A stretch of DNA of 64,000 nucleotides from Streptomyces griseus (lineage in GTDB: Bacteria; Actinomycetota; Actinomycetes; Streptomycetales; Streptomycetaceae), in contig NZ_MDKB01000001.1 of assembly GCF_001715295.1 (NCBI RefSeq), forward strand, positions 208,346 through 272,345, read 5' to 3'. Made by a program: the position numbers and the translations under genes. Below, piece by piece: positions 1 through 8,049 of the stretch (within the stretch, counting starts at the first letter, position 1; each line of letters begins with the position of its first letter). The notes under the pieces were generated by a model, which had not been told where the DNA came from, ran no database searches, and saw only the letters and a list, made by a program, of their open reading frames with translations.

Positions 1-1501
1 ACTGGCCACAGACGGAGGGATCCGTGTCGACCGACACCGAGACGCTGCTGGCCGCCTGGTTGACCATCACGTCCACGCTCTGACCGGCGCCCAGGAAACA
101 GGTGTCTCCGCCGTAGGTGACCGTGACCGTGCCGGTCTGGAGGGTGGTGGTGGTGACGCAGGCGGTGCCGTCGACGGCCAGTGGGACCGTCTCGTTCACT
201 CCGCCGGGGCCGGTGAAGGTGACGGTTCCGGTGGGGGTGCCGGTGCCGGGTGCGACGGCGGTGACGGTGGCGCATACGGTGACCGTCTCGCCGCAGACGG
301 ACGGGTTCGGATCGACCGACACCGTCACCGCGCTCGTGGCCGGGTCGACCGTGACGTCCGTCGCGCCGGTGGACGGCAGGAAGCAGCTGTCGCCCGTGTA
401 CGAGACGTTGACCGTGCCGGTTTCCAGTGTGGTCGTCGTGACGCAGGCGGTGCCGTCGGTGGCCAGGGGTACGGTTTCGTCGAGTCCGCCGGGGGCGGTG
501 AAGGTGACCGAGCCGGTGGGGGTGCCGCTGCCCGGGGCGACCGCTGTCACCGTCGCGCACACGGTGACCGTCTCGCCGCACACGGACGGGTTCGGGTCGA
601 CCACCACCGTCACCGCGCTCGTGGCCGGGTCGACCGTCACGTCCGTCGTACCGGTCCCGCCCGCGTAACACGCGTCGCCACCGTAGGACACGGTGACAGT
701 GCCGGTCTGGAGGACGCTGGTGGTGACGCAGGCGGTGCCGTCGACACCCAGGGGTACGGTTTCGCCGAGCCCGCCGGGACCGCTGAAGGTGACCGAGCCC
801 GAGGGGGCGCCGACGCCTGACGAGACCGGCGACACAGTGACACAGAGCGTTACCGGCTGACCGCATACCGAAGGGTTCGTGTCGGCCGAGACGGCGACCG
901 AGACCGGTGCGAGCTCCACCACGTGCAGCGTCAGGGGGGAGTTCGACGCGTCGAAGTTCTCGTCACCGGTGTAGAAGGCGGCCGACTGGTGGAAGCCGAC
1001 GTCCAGGTCGCTGAAGGTGACCTGCGCCTGCCCGTTCGCGTCCACCGGAGCGGTCAGCACCGGGCCGTCGTCGCTGACGATGAAGGACACCAGGCCGGTG
1101 GGGGCCCCCGCCGCCGGAGGGACGGGGGTGACCTGCGCGGTGAAGGTCACCGGCTCGCCGCAGTGGGAGGGTTCGGGATCGAAGGTCAGCGTGGTGGTGG
1201 TCCGCGCGAAGGCCACCTCCTGGGTGTCCGCACCTGTGGACGGGTCGTACTCGGCGTCACCCGAGTAGGTGGCCTCCACCGCGTGGAGCCCGACACCGAG
1301 AGCGTCAGTCGTGTACTGGGCCTGGCCGCTCAGGTCGAGCGGAACCGTCGCGAGGGGCACGGCGTCGACGGAGAATTCGACGCTTCCGGTCGGGACGGGA
1401 CCGCCGGCCAATTCCGGCTGGACGGTGGCGGTGAAGGTGACCGGCTGACCGAAGACTGATGGATCGGGCGCCGATGTCACTGAGGTGGTCGAAGTGGCCA
1501 T
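1..1501 (-). CDS. Ig-like domain repeat protein (3' part outside window)
   Basis: The gene starts at an ATG at 1501, preceded by an AAAGGAG-type ribosome binding site at about 1507-1514, and reads open to base 1, so its C-terminus is missing. The 500 visible residues begin MATSTTSVTSAPDPSVFGQP and contain five bacterial Ig-like (Big_3-type) domains of about 95 residues plus the start of a sixth. Each carries the motifs 'NPSVCGxPVT', 'PTGSVTF' and a closing 'Y-G-D'. The later domains hold conserved cysteines (SVCG, GTACVTT, GDSCF) absent from the first domain. No signal peptide is visible, so export or attachment to a phage-tail or surface structure cannot be decided. The role is probably adhesive or structural. 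The frame and domain type are sure; the function is not. Confidence 0.85.
   Translation of the reverse strand, partial: MATSTTSVTSAPDPSVFGQPVTFTATVQPELAGGPVPTGSVEFSVDAVPLATVPLDLSGQAQYTTDALGVGLHAVEATYSGDAEYDPSTGADTQEVAFARTTTTLTFDPEPSHCGEPVTFTAQVTPVPPAAGAPTGLVSFIVSDDGPVLTAPVDANGQAQVTFSDLDVGFHQSAAFYTGDENFDASNSPLTLHVVELAPVSVAVSADTNPSVCGQPVTLCVTVSPVSSGVGAPSGSVTFSGPGGLGETVPLGVDGTACVTTSVLQTGTVTVSYGGDACYAGGTGTTDVTVDPATSAVTVVVDPNPSVCGETVTVCATVTAVAPGSGTPTGSVTFTAPGGLDETVPLATDGTACVTTTTLETGTVNVSYTGDSCFLPSTGATDVTVDPATSAVTVSVDPNPSVCGETVTVCATVTAVAPGTGTPTGTVTFTGPGGVNETVPLAVDGTACVTTTTLQTGTVTVTYGGDTCFLGAGQSVDVMVNQAASSVSVSVDTDPSVCGQ
12..870. repeat. 285-bp tandem domain repeats in the Ig-like gene
   Basis: Near-identical blocks recur every 285 bp (95 codons). 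For example the word ACGCAGGCGGTGCCGTC lies at 156, 441 and 726, and a block around 297-362 reappears at about 582-647. The repeats coincide with Ig-like domains. The two leftmost full copies are the most alike, which indicates recent duplication or gene conversion. Confidence 0.8.
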
Positions 1502-1932
1502 GCTCTGGCTCCTTTCAGATGACGCACGAGAGCAGGTGATCGCCATTTCGCGGCGTGCGGTGTCGGCCGGATCACGGGCACGAAATGTGGACGCACCGAT
1601 CCGGCGTTCCGGTAATAGCCGTTGGTTCCAGCGGAGTTGGAGGCATCACCCGCCGATAGGAGAAGTAGGCGCTTCCGGGGATGTGTTGGGCTAGAGGAGC
1701 GACGCTTGTGTCACACTTCCGGCGCAGCGCACCGGGGGGTACAGGAGGTGTGAAACTCCTGCCGCACGGCGCATGTGTACCGCCCCGTGCCACTGCCCGC
1801 GCGGGAGGTGCTTCGCCCGGCAGCACTTTCCGATCACACGGAAATCGCGATGGGTAGAGGAAAGAGCGCTGAACTCGGGCGGTGCACGGTATTTCGTGGT
1901 CACTCGAAGACCCGGCGTGCCGCCCCATGCGG
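1502..1932. other. Intergenic region, no gene seen
   Basis: This 431-bp stretch lies upstream of the Ig-like gene and downstream of the next small gene's terminator. It is less GC-rich in places. Open frames here have no ribosome binding site or recognisable product. The right end of the Ig-gene promoter presumably lies near 1520-1650, but no clear -35/-10 pair was identified. Confidence 0.5.
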
Positions 1933-1974
1933 CAGCCCGCCGGTACACCAGGCGACTGGTGTACCGGCGGGCTG
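1933..1974 (-). terminator. Perfect 18-bp inverted repeat, probable terminator
   Basis: Arms at 1933-1950 and 1957-1974 are exact reverse complements around a 6-nt loop (GGCGAC). It lies 48 nt past the stop codon of the 2023-2181 gene, in the position of a Streptomyces U-tract-less terminator. Confidence 0.65.
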
Positions 1975-2022
1975 AGGTGTGGGGTGCGCGGCGATCAGGC
2001 GTTTGCGGCGCCCCGTCGGGCT

Positions 2023-2181
2023 CTACCGGGGGACCGCGGTGATGGAACCGCGGCCACCTGCCCTCTTGTTGGCGGCGTCGGCCTCTCGTCGGGTGGGGAA
2101 CTCGCGCGTGATGCCGTCGGGGAGGACCAGCCGGTAGACGATCACGGAACGGCCGGTGCGTCCGCAGTTGCAGGGTGCCAT
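2023..2181 (-). CDS. Small actinophage-type hypothetical protein (52 aa)
   Basis: This 52-residue protein starts MAPCNCGRTGRS and continues with a 'YRLVLPDG-T-EF-TRREADAAN-RAGG' body. That pattern is typical of a family of very small proteins in Streptomyces phages and prophages (MAPCNCG start, 'DG' turn, 'EA' helix, DUF7196-like). The AGGAGG at 2188-2193 touches an ATG at 2187 but sits 6 nt before the ATG at 2181, so 2181 is chosen. The short CNC motif could bind a metal. Its neighbours on the same strand are a DUF1360 membrane protein upstream and the Ig-repeat gene downstream, which together suggest a phage-derived patch. Function is unknown. Confidence 0.7.
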   Translation of the reverse strand: MAPCNCGRTGRSVIVYRLVLPDGITREFPTRREADAANKRAGGRGSITAVPR

Positions 2182-2366
2182 GGTCATCCTCCTTCCGTCG
2201 CCCGGGTGGGCGGCCGATCAAGGGGTCGGGTCGAATTGGGGGTAAGTGCAAGGGAGTTCGGCCCGCACCCTCTATTCCCGCAAGCTGCCGCAGCGACACT
2301 CGCCCCCATTTCTTCGTATGAAATGAAAGACAGGGAATGGTCGGTACGGTCAGCGCCTCGGTCGGC

Positions 2367-2663
2367 TCAGTCGAGCCAGCTGCTCGCCAGGCCGGTCAGA
2401 TAGGAAAGGGTCAGAACGGTGGTACCTGCCTGGAACCAGGTCTCCTGGCCCGCCCAGTAGGCGAGTGCGGTGACGGCGCCCGCGACCCAGACGCTGACGC
2501 ACCATCCGCAACTGACCAGGTATGCCGGCTGGGAGTCGTCGCCGAAACGACCGGCGACCCGGGTGCGGAATCCCGCGGCGAGGGCGTCTTTCGTGATGAA
2601 TCGCGTGACGCGACATACGGTGCCGAGCGAAAGAAGGAAGACCAGCACACTCATGGCCATCAT
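2367..2663 (-). CDS. DUF1360-like small membrane protein
   Basis: The 98-residue protein begins MMAMSVLVFLLSLGTVCRVT, with an N-terminal hydrophobic helix. A second membrane segment of the type 'CGWCVSVWVAGAVTALAYW' at about residues 50-72 carries the C-x-W-C-x-S-x-W signature of the DUF1360 family, and a third hydrophobic stretch ends the protein. Members occur in Bacillus and in actinophage genomes; their role is unknown. The start is preceded by AAGGGGAAACC. The same-strand neighbours at 2023-2181 and 1-1501 are also small or repeat proteins of phage flavour. Annotation as a structural or holin-like phage remnant would be speculation. Confidence 0.65.
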   Translation of the reverse strand: MMAMSVLVFLLSLGTVCRVTRFITKDALAAGFRTRVAGRFGDDSQPAYLVSCGWCVSVWVAGAVTALAYWAGQETWFQAGTTVLTLSYLTGLASSWLD

Positions 2664-2847
2664 CGTAAGGTTTCCCCTTGCTGCCTCTCCCGCTTTTCCC
2701 GCAATTCGACTGCCCGGATCTCGGCCACCGCGCGGAGCGGGTCGACTCGCCTGGAAGGGAAGGGAGTTGCGGCTGACCTCTGTGGTGCGGCCCGATCACG
2801 GCCGGTCGATGTGGGTCCTCGCGGTCAGCGGGCTTCCCTCTCCGTAC

Positions 2848-4062
2848 TCAACCACGATGCACCCCGGAGGCTCCGCGCCGGCGAAGGACCCTCCCGCGCC
2901 GGCTCCGCCGGGCGGGTCGGACGCCGTGCTGCGGTGGGGGCCGGCGCCGTGGGTCCGAGTGACGGTTGCCGGCCCCGGCGAGGTCCGCGCGGGTGACCAC
3001 GCCGACGACGTGATCATGATCCAGGACCAGGAGGGGCCCCGCGGGAGAGAGGGCGGCGCGTTCCAGGACGTCGGTCATCTCCTCGTCGGGGCGGGCCAGT
3101 ACACACCGCTCCAGCGGTGCGGCGACATCCCTGACACGGGTGGCCGGCCTGCGAGCGTCGGGGACGGCGCGCAGTGCGGCCACCGTGACATAGCCGGTGG
3201 GGCGGCCGTCGAGGTCGGTGACGGGGATCACCGGGCGGTCACCGGCCTGCCGCGCGGTCCCTGTGAGGAAGCGGTCGACGCTCTGCCACTCCTGACCTGT
3301 GATCGCGGGCCGCATGACCTCGGCCACCCGCAGCCCGCGCAGAGATGCGAACAGCTGGGCGCGCCGGACCTCCGCGGAGGCGACCACCATCACGAACAGT
3401 CCGACCATGCTCAGCCACAGACCCGCCCCGGCTCCGTGCAGGAACTCCAACAGGCCGCCCGCCGCCATGGCCGTTCCCGCTACCTGTCCGCAGCGGCCGG
3501 ATGCCTGTGCCGCCTGCTCGCGATCGCCCCGTACGCGCCAGATCAACGCCTGGAGCACCCGGCCACCGTCCAGGGGTGCCGCCGGCAGCAGGTTGAACGC
3601 CGCGAGCACGATGTTCGTCCATCCGCCCCAGGCCAGGACCCCACCCGGAAGCGGCCAGTGCAGGACATCGCGAGCCAGGACCGAGCCGCCCAGGCACAGA
3701 CCGCCGAGCACCAGGCTGATCACCGGACCCGCGGCCGCCACCAGGCCCTGGCTTCTCGCGGTGGTGGGGGATGCCATCCGGGTCACGCCCCCGAGGGCGA
3801 AGACGGTCACGTCCTTCACCGCGATCTTCGATCGTCGTGCGACGAGGGCATGACCGCCCTCGTGAGCGATCAGGCTCGCCGTCAGCAGCAGCGCTCCCAC
3901 GACCGCCCAGAGCCGGTAGGCGAACGGGGAATGGCCCGGGGCCCAGGCCGGCAGGGCGCTGCCGGCCAGTCCGACACCCAGTACGAGAACCAGCAGCGGC
4001 GCGCTCCAGTGCAGCCGCAACGGCACACCCGCAATGTGCCCCAACTCGAGCGAACCGTTCAT
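2848..4062 (-). CDS. M50 family site-2 metalloprotease with CBS domains
   Basis: This is a 404-residue integral membrane zinc protease (Rip3-like). The N-terminal half has about six hydrophobic segments with the zinc motif HEGGH (in 'SLIAHEGGHALVARR') and the second metal-ligand motif 'FNLLPAAPLDGGR'. The C-terminal half (from 'VAEVMRPAITG') contains a CBS pair that usually binds adenylate ligands. Family members cut transmembrane substrates such as anti-sigma factors or SREBP-like regulators; the substrate here is unknown. The start at 4062 follows GGAGGG at good spacing. The C-terminal tail of about 40 residues is arginine-rich and low in complexity, so the last part may be poorly constrained. 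It is separated from the ABC exporter by 127 bp and may belong to the same transcript. Confidence 0.85.
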   Translation of the reverse strand: MNGSLELGHIAGVPLRLHWSAPLLVLVLGVGLAGSALPAWAPGHSPFAYRLWAVVGALLLTASLIAHEGGHALVARRSKIAVKDVTVFALGGVTRMASPTTARSQGLVAAAGPVISLVLGGLCLGGSVLARDVLHWPLPGGVLAWGGWTNIVLAAFNLLPAAPLDGGRVLQALIWRVRGDREQAAQASGRCGQVAGTAMAAGGLLEFLHGAGAGLWLSMVGLFVMVVASAEVRRAQLFASLRGLRVAEVMRPAITGQEWQSVDRFLTGTARQAGDRPVIPVTDLDGRPTGYVTVAALRAVPDARRPATRVRDVAAPLERCVLARPDEEMTDVLERAALSPAGPLLVLDHDHVVGVVTRADLAGAGNRHSDPRRRPPPQHGVRPARRSRRGRVLRRRGASGVHRG

Positions 4063-4189
4063 CACACCCTCCACCCCACCCGGTGGGCCGACCGTTCCGC
4101 TCTTCCCATGGTGCGTCCGCCGGCCACCCCTGGCCAGCTCCGGTCGGCCCCCGACGAAGGCTGTTCGTCCGCCGTCCCGGTCCGCGGCC

Positions 4190-5011
4190 TCAGACGACCC
4201 GGCGGTAGAACCACACGCCCAGCGGCGCGAAGACCGCCACGATCCCGGCGTCCCAGACGAGGGCCTGCCACACGTCGCCGGTGGCCGGGCCGCCCAGTAC
4301 CAGGGTCCGCACGGCCTCGGCGGTCTGCGAGACCGGTTGGTGGTTCGCGAACGCCTGGAGCCAGCCGGGCATGGTCGCCACGGGGACGAACGCCGAGGAG
4401 GCGAAGACCAGCGGTGCGAGTACCGGGAAGGCGGCGGCCTGCGCGGTCTCCGGGTCCCCGACCCCCATGCCGACCACCGCGAAGATCCACGACATCGCGA
4501 AGCCGAACGCCAGGACGAGCAGCACACCGCCCAGGAACGCCGGCACGCCGGCGTGGATACGGAAGCCGAGGGCGAAGCCGACGGCGGTCATGAGCGTCAC
4601 CACGAAGACGTTGCGTGCCAGGTCGGCGGTGGTCCGGCCGACCAGCACGGCCGAGCGGGCCATGGGCAGCGAGCGGAAGCGCTCCATCAGCCCGGTCTGC
4701 ATGTCGGTGGCCAACCCGATCGCCGTGTTCATCGATCCGAAGACGGCGGTCTGCACGAAGATCCCAGGAATCAGGAAGTCCACGTAGGAGACACCGGGCG
4801 GCAGCGACGGGCTCACCACTCCGCCGAAGACGTAGCGGAACATCAGTACGAAGACGAGCGGCTGGACGGTGGAGAACACCAGCAGCCGCGGCACCCTGCG
4901 CAATGCTATGAGATTGCGCCAGGCGACCGCCGAGCCGTCGCGGACCGTGGCGGCGATCCGGCTGCTCGGCCGCTCTGCAGACAGGGGGCGTCCGGTGGTG
5001 GTCGTGGTCAT
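4190..5011 (-). CDS. ABC-2 type transporter permease (DrrB-like)
   Basis: This 273-residue membrane protein has six predicted hydrophobic segments and the ABC-2 family block 'FLIPGIFVQTAVFGSMNTAIGLATDMQTGLMERFRSLPM' typical of daunorubicin-resistance type permeases (split here only for description; the key residues are G-x-M-E-R-F-R-S-L-P). It pairs with the ATPase directly upstream, since its start codon overlaps the ATPase stop (ATGA at 5008-5011). The expected role is drug or lipid efflux across the cytoplasmic membrane. The substrate cannot be read from sequence. No adjacent regulator is present. Confidence 0.88.
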   Translation of the reverse strand: MTTTTTGRPLSAERPSSRIAATVRDGSAVAWRNLIALRRVPRLLVFSTVQPLVFVLMFRYVFGGVVSPSLPPGVSYVDFLIPGIFVQTAVFGSMNTAIGLATDMQTGLMERFRSLPMARSAVLVGRTTADLARNVFVVTLMTAVGFALGFRIHAGVPAFLGGVLLVLAFGFAMSWIFAVVGMGVGDPETAQAAAFPVLAPLVFASSAFVPVATMPGWLQAFANHQPVSQTAEAVRTLVLGGPATGDVWQALVWDAGIVAVFAPLGVWFYRRVV

Positions 5012-5988
5012 TCCGTCCCCCCTCGGGTGGCGGGGCCTGCGCCGGGACCGGCACGTGTGCGGTGGCCGGTCAGGGCGAGGAAGACGTCGTCGAGACTGGA
5101 TTCGCGCACGGTGACGTTCCGTGGGACGTGCCCGTCGGCTTCCAGCAGGTTCAGGATGCCGCGCAGCACTGCGAAGGCGTTCCGGCAGGGCAGCCTCAGC
5201 CGCGAGCCGTCCATCTCCGTCGTTTCTCCGAGTCGTCCTTCGATGGTGGCGGCTGCCCTCACCGCCCGGCCCCGTTCGCCCATGTCCAGTTCGATCACGG
5301 TGTTGCCCAGACGGGCCTTGAGCGCGGCGGGCGTGTCGTCGGCGATGAGGCGTCCCTGGTCCACGACGACGACCCGCTCCGCCAACCGGTCCGCCTCCTC
5401 CAGGTACTGGGTGGTCAGGAGGACTGTGGTCCCGTCGCTCACCAGTTCGCGGATCAGCTCCCACAGGGCGTTGCGACTCTGCGGGTCGAGGCCGGACGTC
5501 GGCTCGTCGAGGAAGAGGAGTGGTGGCTCTGCGACCAGGGCGGCGGCGACGTCGAGACGGCGCCGCATGCCGCCGGAGTACGTCCGCACCGGTCGGTCGG
5601 CGGCCGCAGTGAGGTCGAAGCGGTGCAGCAGGGCGCTCGCCCGGGGCCGGATTCGGGAGCGGGCCAGCCGGCTCAGCCGGCCGATCAACCGCAGGTTCTC
5701 CCGCCCGGTCAGGTTGGGGTCCACGGCGGCGTACTGACCGGCCAGTCCGATCAGACGCCGCACCTCGCCGGCCTCCCGCACCACGTCGTGTCCGAGGACC
5801 TCGGCGCGCCCGGCGCTCGGATGCAGGATCGTCGTCAGGATCCGCATCACGGTGGTCTTGCCCGCACCGTTGGGGCCCAGCAGCCCGAATACCTCCCCGG
5901 GCCGGACCTCGAAGGTCAGCCGGTCGAGGGCCACGAGCGATCCGAAGTGCTTGCTGAGGTCGTCGACGCTGACGGCGGCTCGCTCCAT
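5008..5988 (-). CDS. ABC transporter ATP-binding protein (DrrA-like)
   Basis: This 326-residue ATPase has Walker A GPNGAGKTT, signature YSGGMRRRLD, Walker B LLFLDEPTSGLD and a DrrA-type C-terminal domain after about residue 220. It energises the permease encoded immediately downstream, and the two genes overlap by four bases. The start at 5988 (MERAAVSVDD) follows GAGAGG with 6-nt spacing. Earlier in-frame ATGs add an arginine-rich leader unlike the family. It is likely cotranscribed from a promoter in the 150-bp gap after the dehydrogenase gene. Confidence 0.9.
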   Translation of the reverse strand: MERAAVSVDDLSKHFGSLVALDRLTFEVRPGEVFGLLGPNGAGKTTVMRILTTILHPSAGRAEVLGHDVVREAGEVRRLIGLAGQYAAVDPNLTGRENLRLIGRLSRLARSRIRPRASALLHRFDLTAAADRPVRTYSGGMRRRLDVAAALVAEPPLLFLDEPTSGLDPQSRNALWELIRELVSDGTTVLLTTQYLEEADRLAERVVVVDQGRLIADDTPAALKARLGNTVIELDMGERGRAVRAAATIEGRLGETTEMDGSRLRLPCRNAFAVLRGILNLLEADGHVPRNVTVRESSLDDVFLALTGHRTRAGPGAGPATRGGTE

Positions 5989-6067
5989 GGGCTGCCTCTC
6001 ACTCGAGGTGGCCGTCGGCTCCGGCCGGGTCTCGCTGTGGTCCCTTCGTTCCGGCCACGCCTTCCAC

Positions 6068-6113
6068 GTCACCCGGTGGGCCCGGTCAGCCACACGGGAC
6101 AACACCGGGTGAC
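6068..6113. terminator. 10-bp inverted repeat between fdhA-like gene and ABC operon
   Basis: Perfect arms GTCACCCGGT (6068-6077) and ACCGGGTGAC (6104-6113) flank a 26-nt loop, 52 nt past the dehydrogenase stop and 80 nt before the ATPase start. It could be a terminator of the upstream gene or an operator of the ABC operon. Confidence 0.4.
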
Positions 6114-6164
6114 GCCGGGAGGAGACGCCGGACCGTGAGCCGAAGCGGGTGCGCGGCCACCACG

Positions 6165-7295
6165 TCAGGGCTTGAGCAGGACCTTGGTCCAGCCGTCCTC
6201 CCGGCGGTCGAAACGCTGGTAGGCGTCGGGGGCCTCGGCCAGCGGGAGCCGTTGGGAGACCAGGAAGCTGGGGGTGGCCCGGCCGGCGATGATCATGTCC
6301 CGCAGTTGCCGGTTGTAGGCCTTGACGTTGGCCTGACCGGTGCCCATGCGCAGGCCCTTCTCGAAGAACCTGCCGACCTTGAAGAGCAGTTCACCCTTCT
6401 GTGCGGACTCGGTGGGACCCCCCGGGTCCGCCGGTACGTACAGTCCGACGACTCCGAGCATCCCGGTCGGCCGGACCGACTCGACCAGGCTGTTGAGCAC
6501 CAGCGCCGGTTGTTCCTCCCCCTCGGCCGCGGTCGCCTGATAGCCGACGGCGTCGATGCCCTTGTCCGTACCTTCGCCGCCGGTCAGGTCCTTGATCTGT
6601 TCGGCCGCGTCACCCTGGCCGAAGTCGATGGGTGTCGCGCCGATGTGTTCGGCCAGCCGCAGCCGATCCGGTTGTCTGTCGACGACGAAGACCTTGGAGG
6701 CTCCACGGAGGAGCGAGGAGTAGGCCGCCATGAGCCCGACCGGTCCGGCGCCGAAGACGCAGACCGACTCGCCCGGCGAGACCTGCGCCAGTTCGGTGGC
6801 GTGGAAGCCGGTGGGGAAGATGTCGGCCAGCAGCGCGAAGTCGTCCTCGTGCTCCTCGCCCTGCGGCAGTTGGAGGCAGTTGAAGTCGGCGAACGGCACC
6901 CGCAGGTACTCCGCCTGGCCGCCGCGGTAGGGGCCCATGGACACATAGCCGTACGCGCCGCCGGCGAAGGGGGCGTTGACGGTCAGACAGAAGCCGGTGT
7001 ATCCGGCCAGGCAGTTCCTGCAGAAACCGCAGGCGACGTTGAACGGCAGGACGACCCGGTCGCCCTTGCGTACCCGGGCCACTCCGGAGCCTGTCTCCTG
7101 GACGATCCCCATGTTCTCGTGGCCGAACACGATACCGGGCTCCGCACCGGTACGCCCCTCGTACATATGCAGGTCGGAACCGCAGATGGCTGCCGTGGTG
7201 ACTTTGATGACCACATCGGTGGGCGCTTCGATCCGGGGGTCCTCGACGTCCTCCACGGTCACGCTGAAGGGTTCCTTGTACACGACCGCTTTCAC
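6165..7295 (-). CDS. fdhA: Zinc-dependent alcohol dehydrogenase, glutathione-independent formaldehyde dehydrogenase type
   Basis: This 376-residue medium-chain dehydrogenase has catalytic zinc ligands in 'AAICGSDLHMYEG' and 'GHENMG', four structural-zinc cysteines in the block CGFCRNCLAGYTGFC, and a Rossmann motif 'VFGAGPVGLMAA'. Length and motif order match the FdhA family, which keeps NAD(H) tightly bound and dismutates or oxidises formaldehyde. The start is GTG at 7295 behind GAGGAGG. It is probably monocistronic, with an AT-rich palindromic promoter region just upstream. A formate dehydrogenase lies 9 kb away on the same strand, so a formaldehyde-to-formate-to-CO2 route is plausible but not shown. 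Substrate specificity is inferred. Confidence 0.82.
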   Translation of the reverse strand: MKAVVYKEPFSVTVEDVEDPRIEAPTDVVIKVTTAAICGSDLHMYEGRTGAEPGIVFGHENMGIVQETGSGVARVRKGDRVVLPFNVACGFCRNCLAGYTGFCLTVNAPFAGGAYGYVSMGPYRGGQAEYLRVPFADFNCLQLPQGEEHEDDFALLADIFPTGFHATELAQVSPGESVCVFGAGPVGLMAAYSSLLRGASKVFVVDRQPDRLRLAEHIGATPIDFGQGDAAEQIKDLTGGEGTDKGIDAVGYQATAAEGEEQPALVLNSLVESVRPTGMLGVVGLYVPADPGGPTESAQKGELLFKVGRFFEKGLRMGTGQANVKAYNRQLRDMIIAGRATPSFLVSQRLPLAEAPDAYQRFDRREDGWTKVLLKP

Positions 7296-7353
7296 TGTGC
7301 CTCCTCGGGTGGCGTACGGGTCCCCGCAGCACGAAGACCCTCACGGAAGCGGC

Positions 7354-7368
7354 AATATGCACCATATT
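7354..7368. promoter_or_regulatory. AT-rich palindrome upstream of the dehydrogenase
   Basis: AATATG-CAC-CATATT is a perfect 6+6 palindrome about 60 bp upstream of the GTG start, in an AT-rich patch (7350-7395) that contrasts with the surrounding DNA. On the minus strand it includes TAATAT, a good -10 candidate. It is probably the promoter/operator. Confidence 0.4.
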
Positions 7369-7405
7369 ACAGGCAATTGGTGGTATATGTACTCCTGGGT
7401 GTCAT

Positions 7406-7463
7406 CCGCCCGCAGCGGTCGAGTCGGGGGGCGGCCGACCCTTGACTCGACCGCTGCGGGCGG
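7406..7463. terminator. 20-bp perfect inverted repeat
   Basis: Arms at 7406-7425 and 7444-7463 are exact reverse complements with an 18-nt loop. It lies about 100 nt past rpmF and upstream of the dehydrogenase promoter, so it most likely ends the rpmG-rpmE-COG0523-rpsR-rpmF transcript. Confidence 0.6.
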
Positions 7464-7563
7464 CGGGGGGAATCCGGTGCGCGTCGGCGTGGGATGCGTG
7501 AGAGACCCGGCAGTGAGGGGCCCGTCGGGGCGGTCACGGGCAGGCGGGGGTCGGGGAGGTGCG

Positions 7564-7734
7564 TCAGGTCTCCGGCCGGAGGAGGCCGCGTTCGTACGCC
7601 TTCCTCAGGTGCTGAGGCACCAGGGAGGTGGTCCCGTCGACGGTGACGGGGGCGAGCGCCGGGAGGCTCGCCTTCCACCGGGCGCGGCGGTGGCGGGTGT
7701 TGCTCCGGGACATCTTGCGCTTGGGGACGGCCAT
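7564..7734 (-). CDS. rpmF: 50S ribosomal protein bL32, zinc-free paralogue
   Basis: This 56-residue protein starts [20 protein letters not shown], the diagnostic bL32 N-terminus. No cysteine is present, so it is the zinc-ribbon-less (C-minus) form used when zinc is scarce. The start at 7734 is preceded by AAGGA. It is the last gene of a five-gene operon, 47 bp after rpsR. It probably replaces the zinc-containing bL32 in ribosomes under Zur derepression. Confidence 0.92.
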   Translation of the reverse strand: MAVPKRKMSRSNTRHRRARWKASLPALAPVTVDGTTSLVPQHLRKAYERGLLRPET

Positions 7735-7781
7735 GAGGTCCTTCTCGGTCGGAGGGGGGAATCCGGTGACGGGCGTGGAGG

Positions 7782-8018
7782 TCAGCGGCTGGAGTAGGGG
7801 AGCAGGCCCATCTCGCGGGCGTTCTTCACGGCCGTCGCGATCCGGCGCTGCTGCTGCCGGCTGACGCGGGTGACGCGGCGACTGCGTATCTTGCCGCGGT
7901 CGGAGAGGAACTTCCGCAGCAGGTCGGTGTCCTTGTAGTCGATGTGCGTGATGCCGGCCGCGTCGAGCGGGTTCGGCCGGTTCGCGCGCGCGGGCGCGGC
8001 ATGGGTGGGCCGGGGCAT
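7782..8018 (-). CDS. rpsR: 30S ribosomal protein bS18, cysteine-free paralogue
   Basis: This 78-residue bS18 has core '[19 protein letters not shown]' and '[29 protein letters not shown]'. There are no cysteines. The start at 8018 (MPRPTHAAP) follows AGGAG with 5-nt spacing; a longer in-frame leader from 8123 overlaps the upstream gene and lacks a ribosome binding site. It lies 31 bp after the COG0523 gene in the Zur-type operon. In Streptomyces such paralogues (rpsR2) are zinc-responsive. Confidence 0.92.
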   Translation of the reverse strand: MPRPTHAAPARANRPNPLDAAGITHIDYKDTDLLRKFLSDRGKIRSRRVTRVSRQQQRRIATAVKNAREMGLLPYSSR

Positions 8019-8049
8019 GTCGGCTCCTGGTCGGTGTGAGGGGGGTGGA

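Noticed and set aside
2470..4593. Very long plus-strand open frame opposite the M50 protease
   Set aside because: It overlaps the minus-strand protease and part of the ABC permease, both with strong motifs. Its product is Arg/Pro/Gly-rich with no domain, the usual antisense shadow in high-GC DNA.
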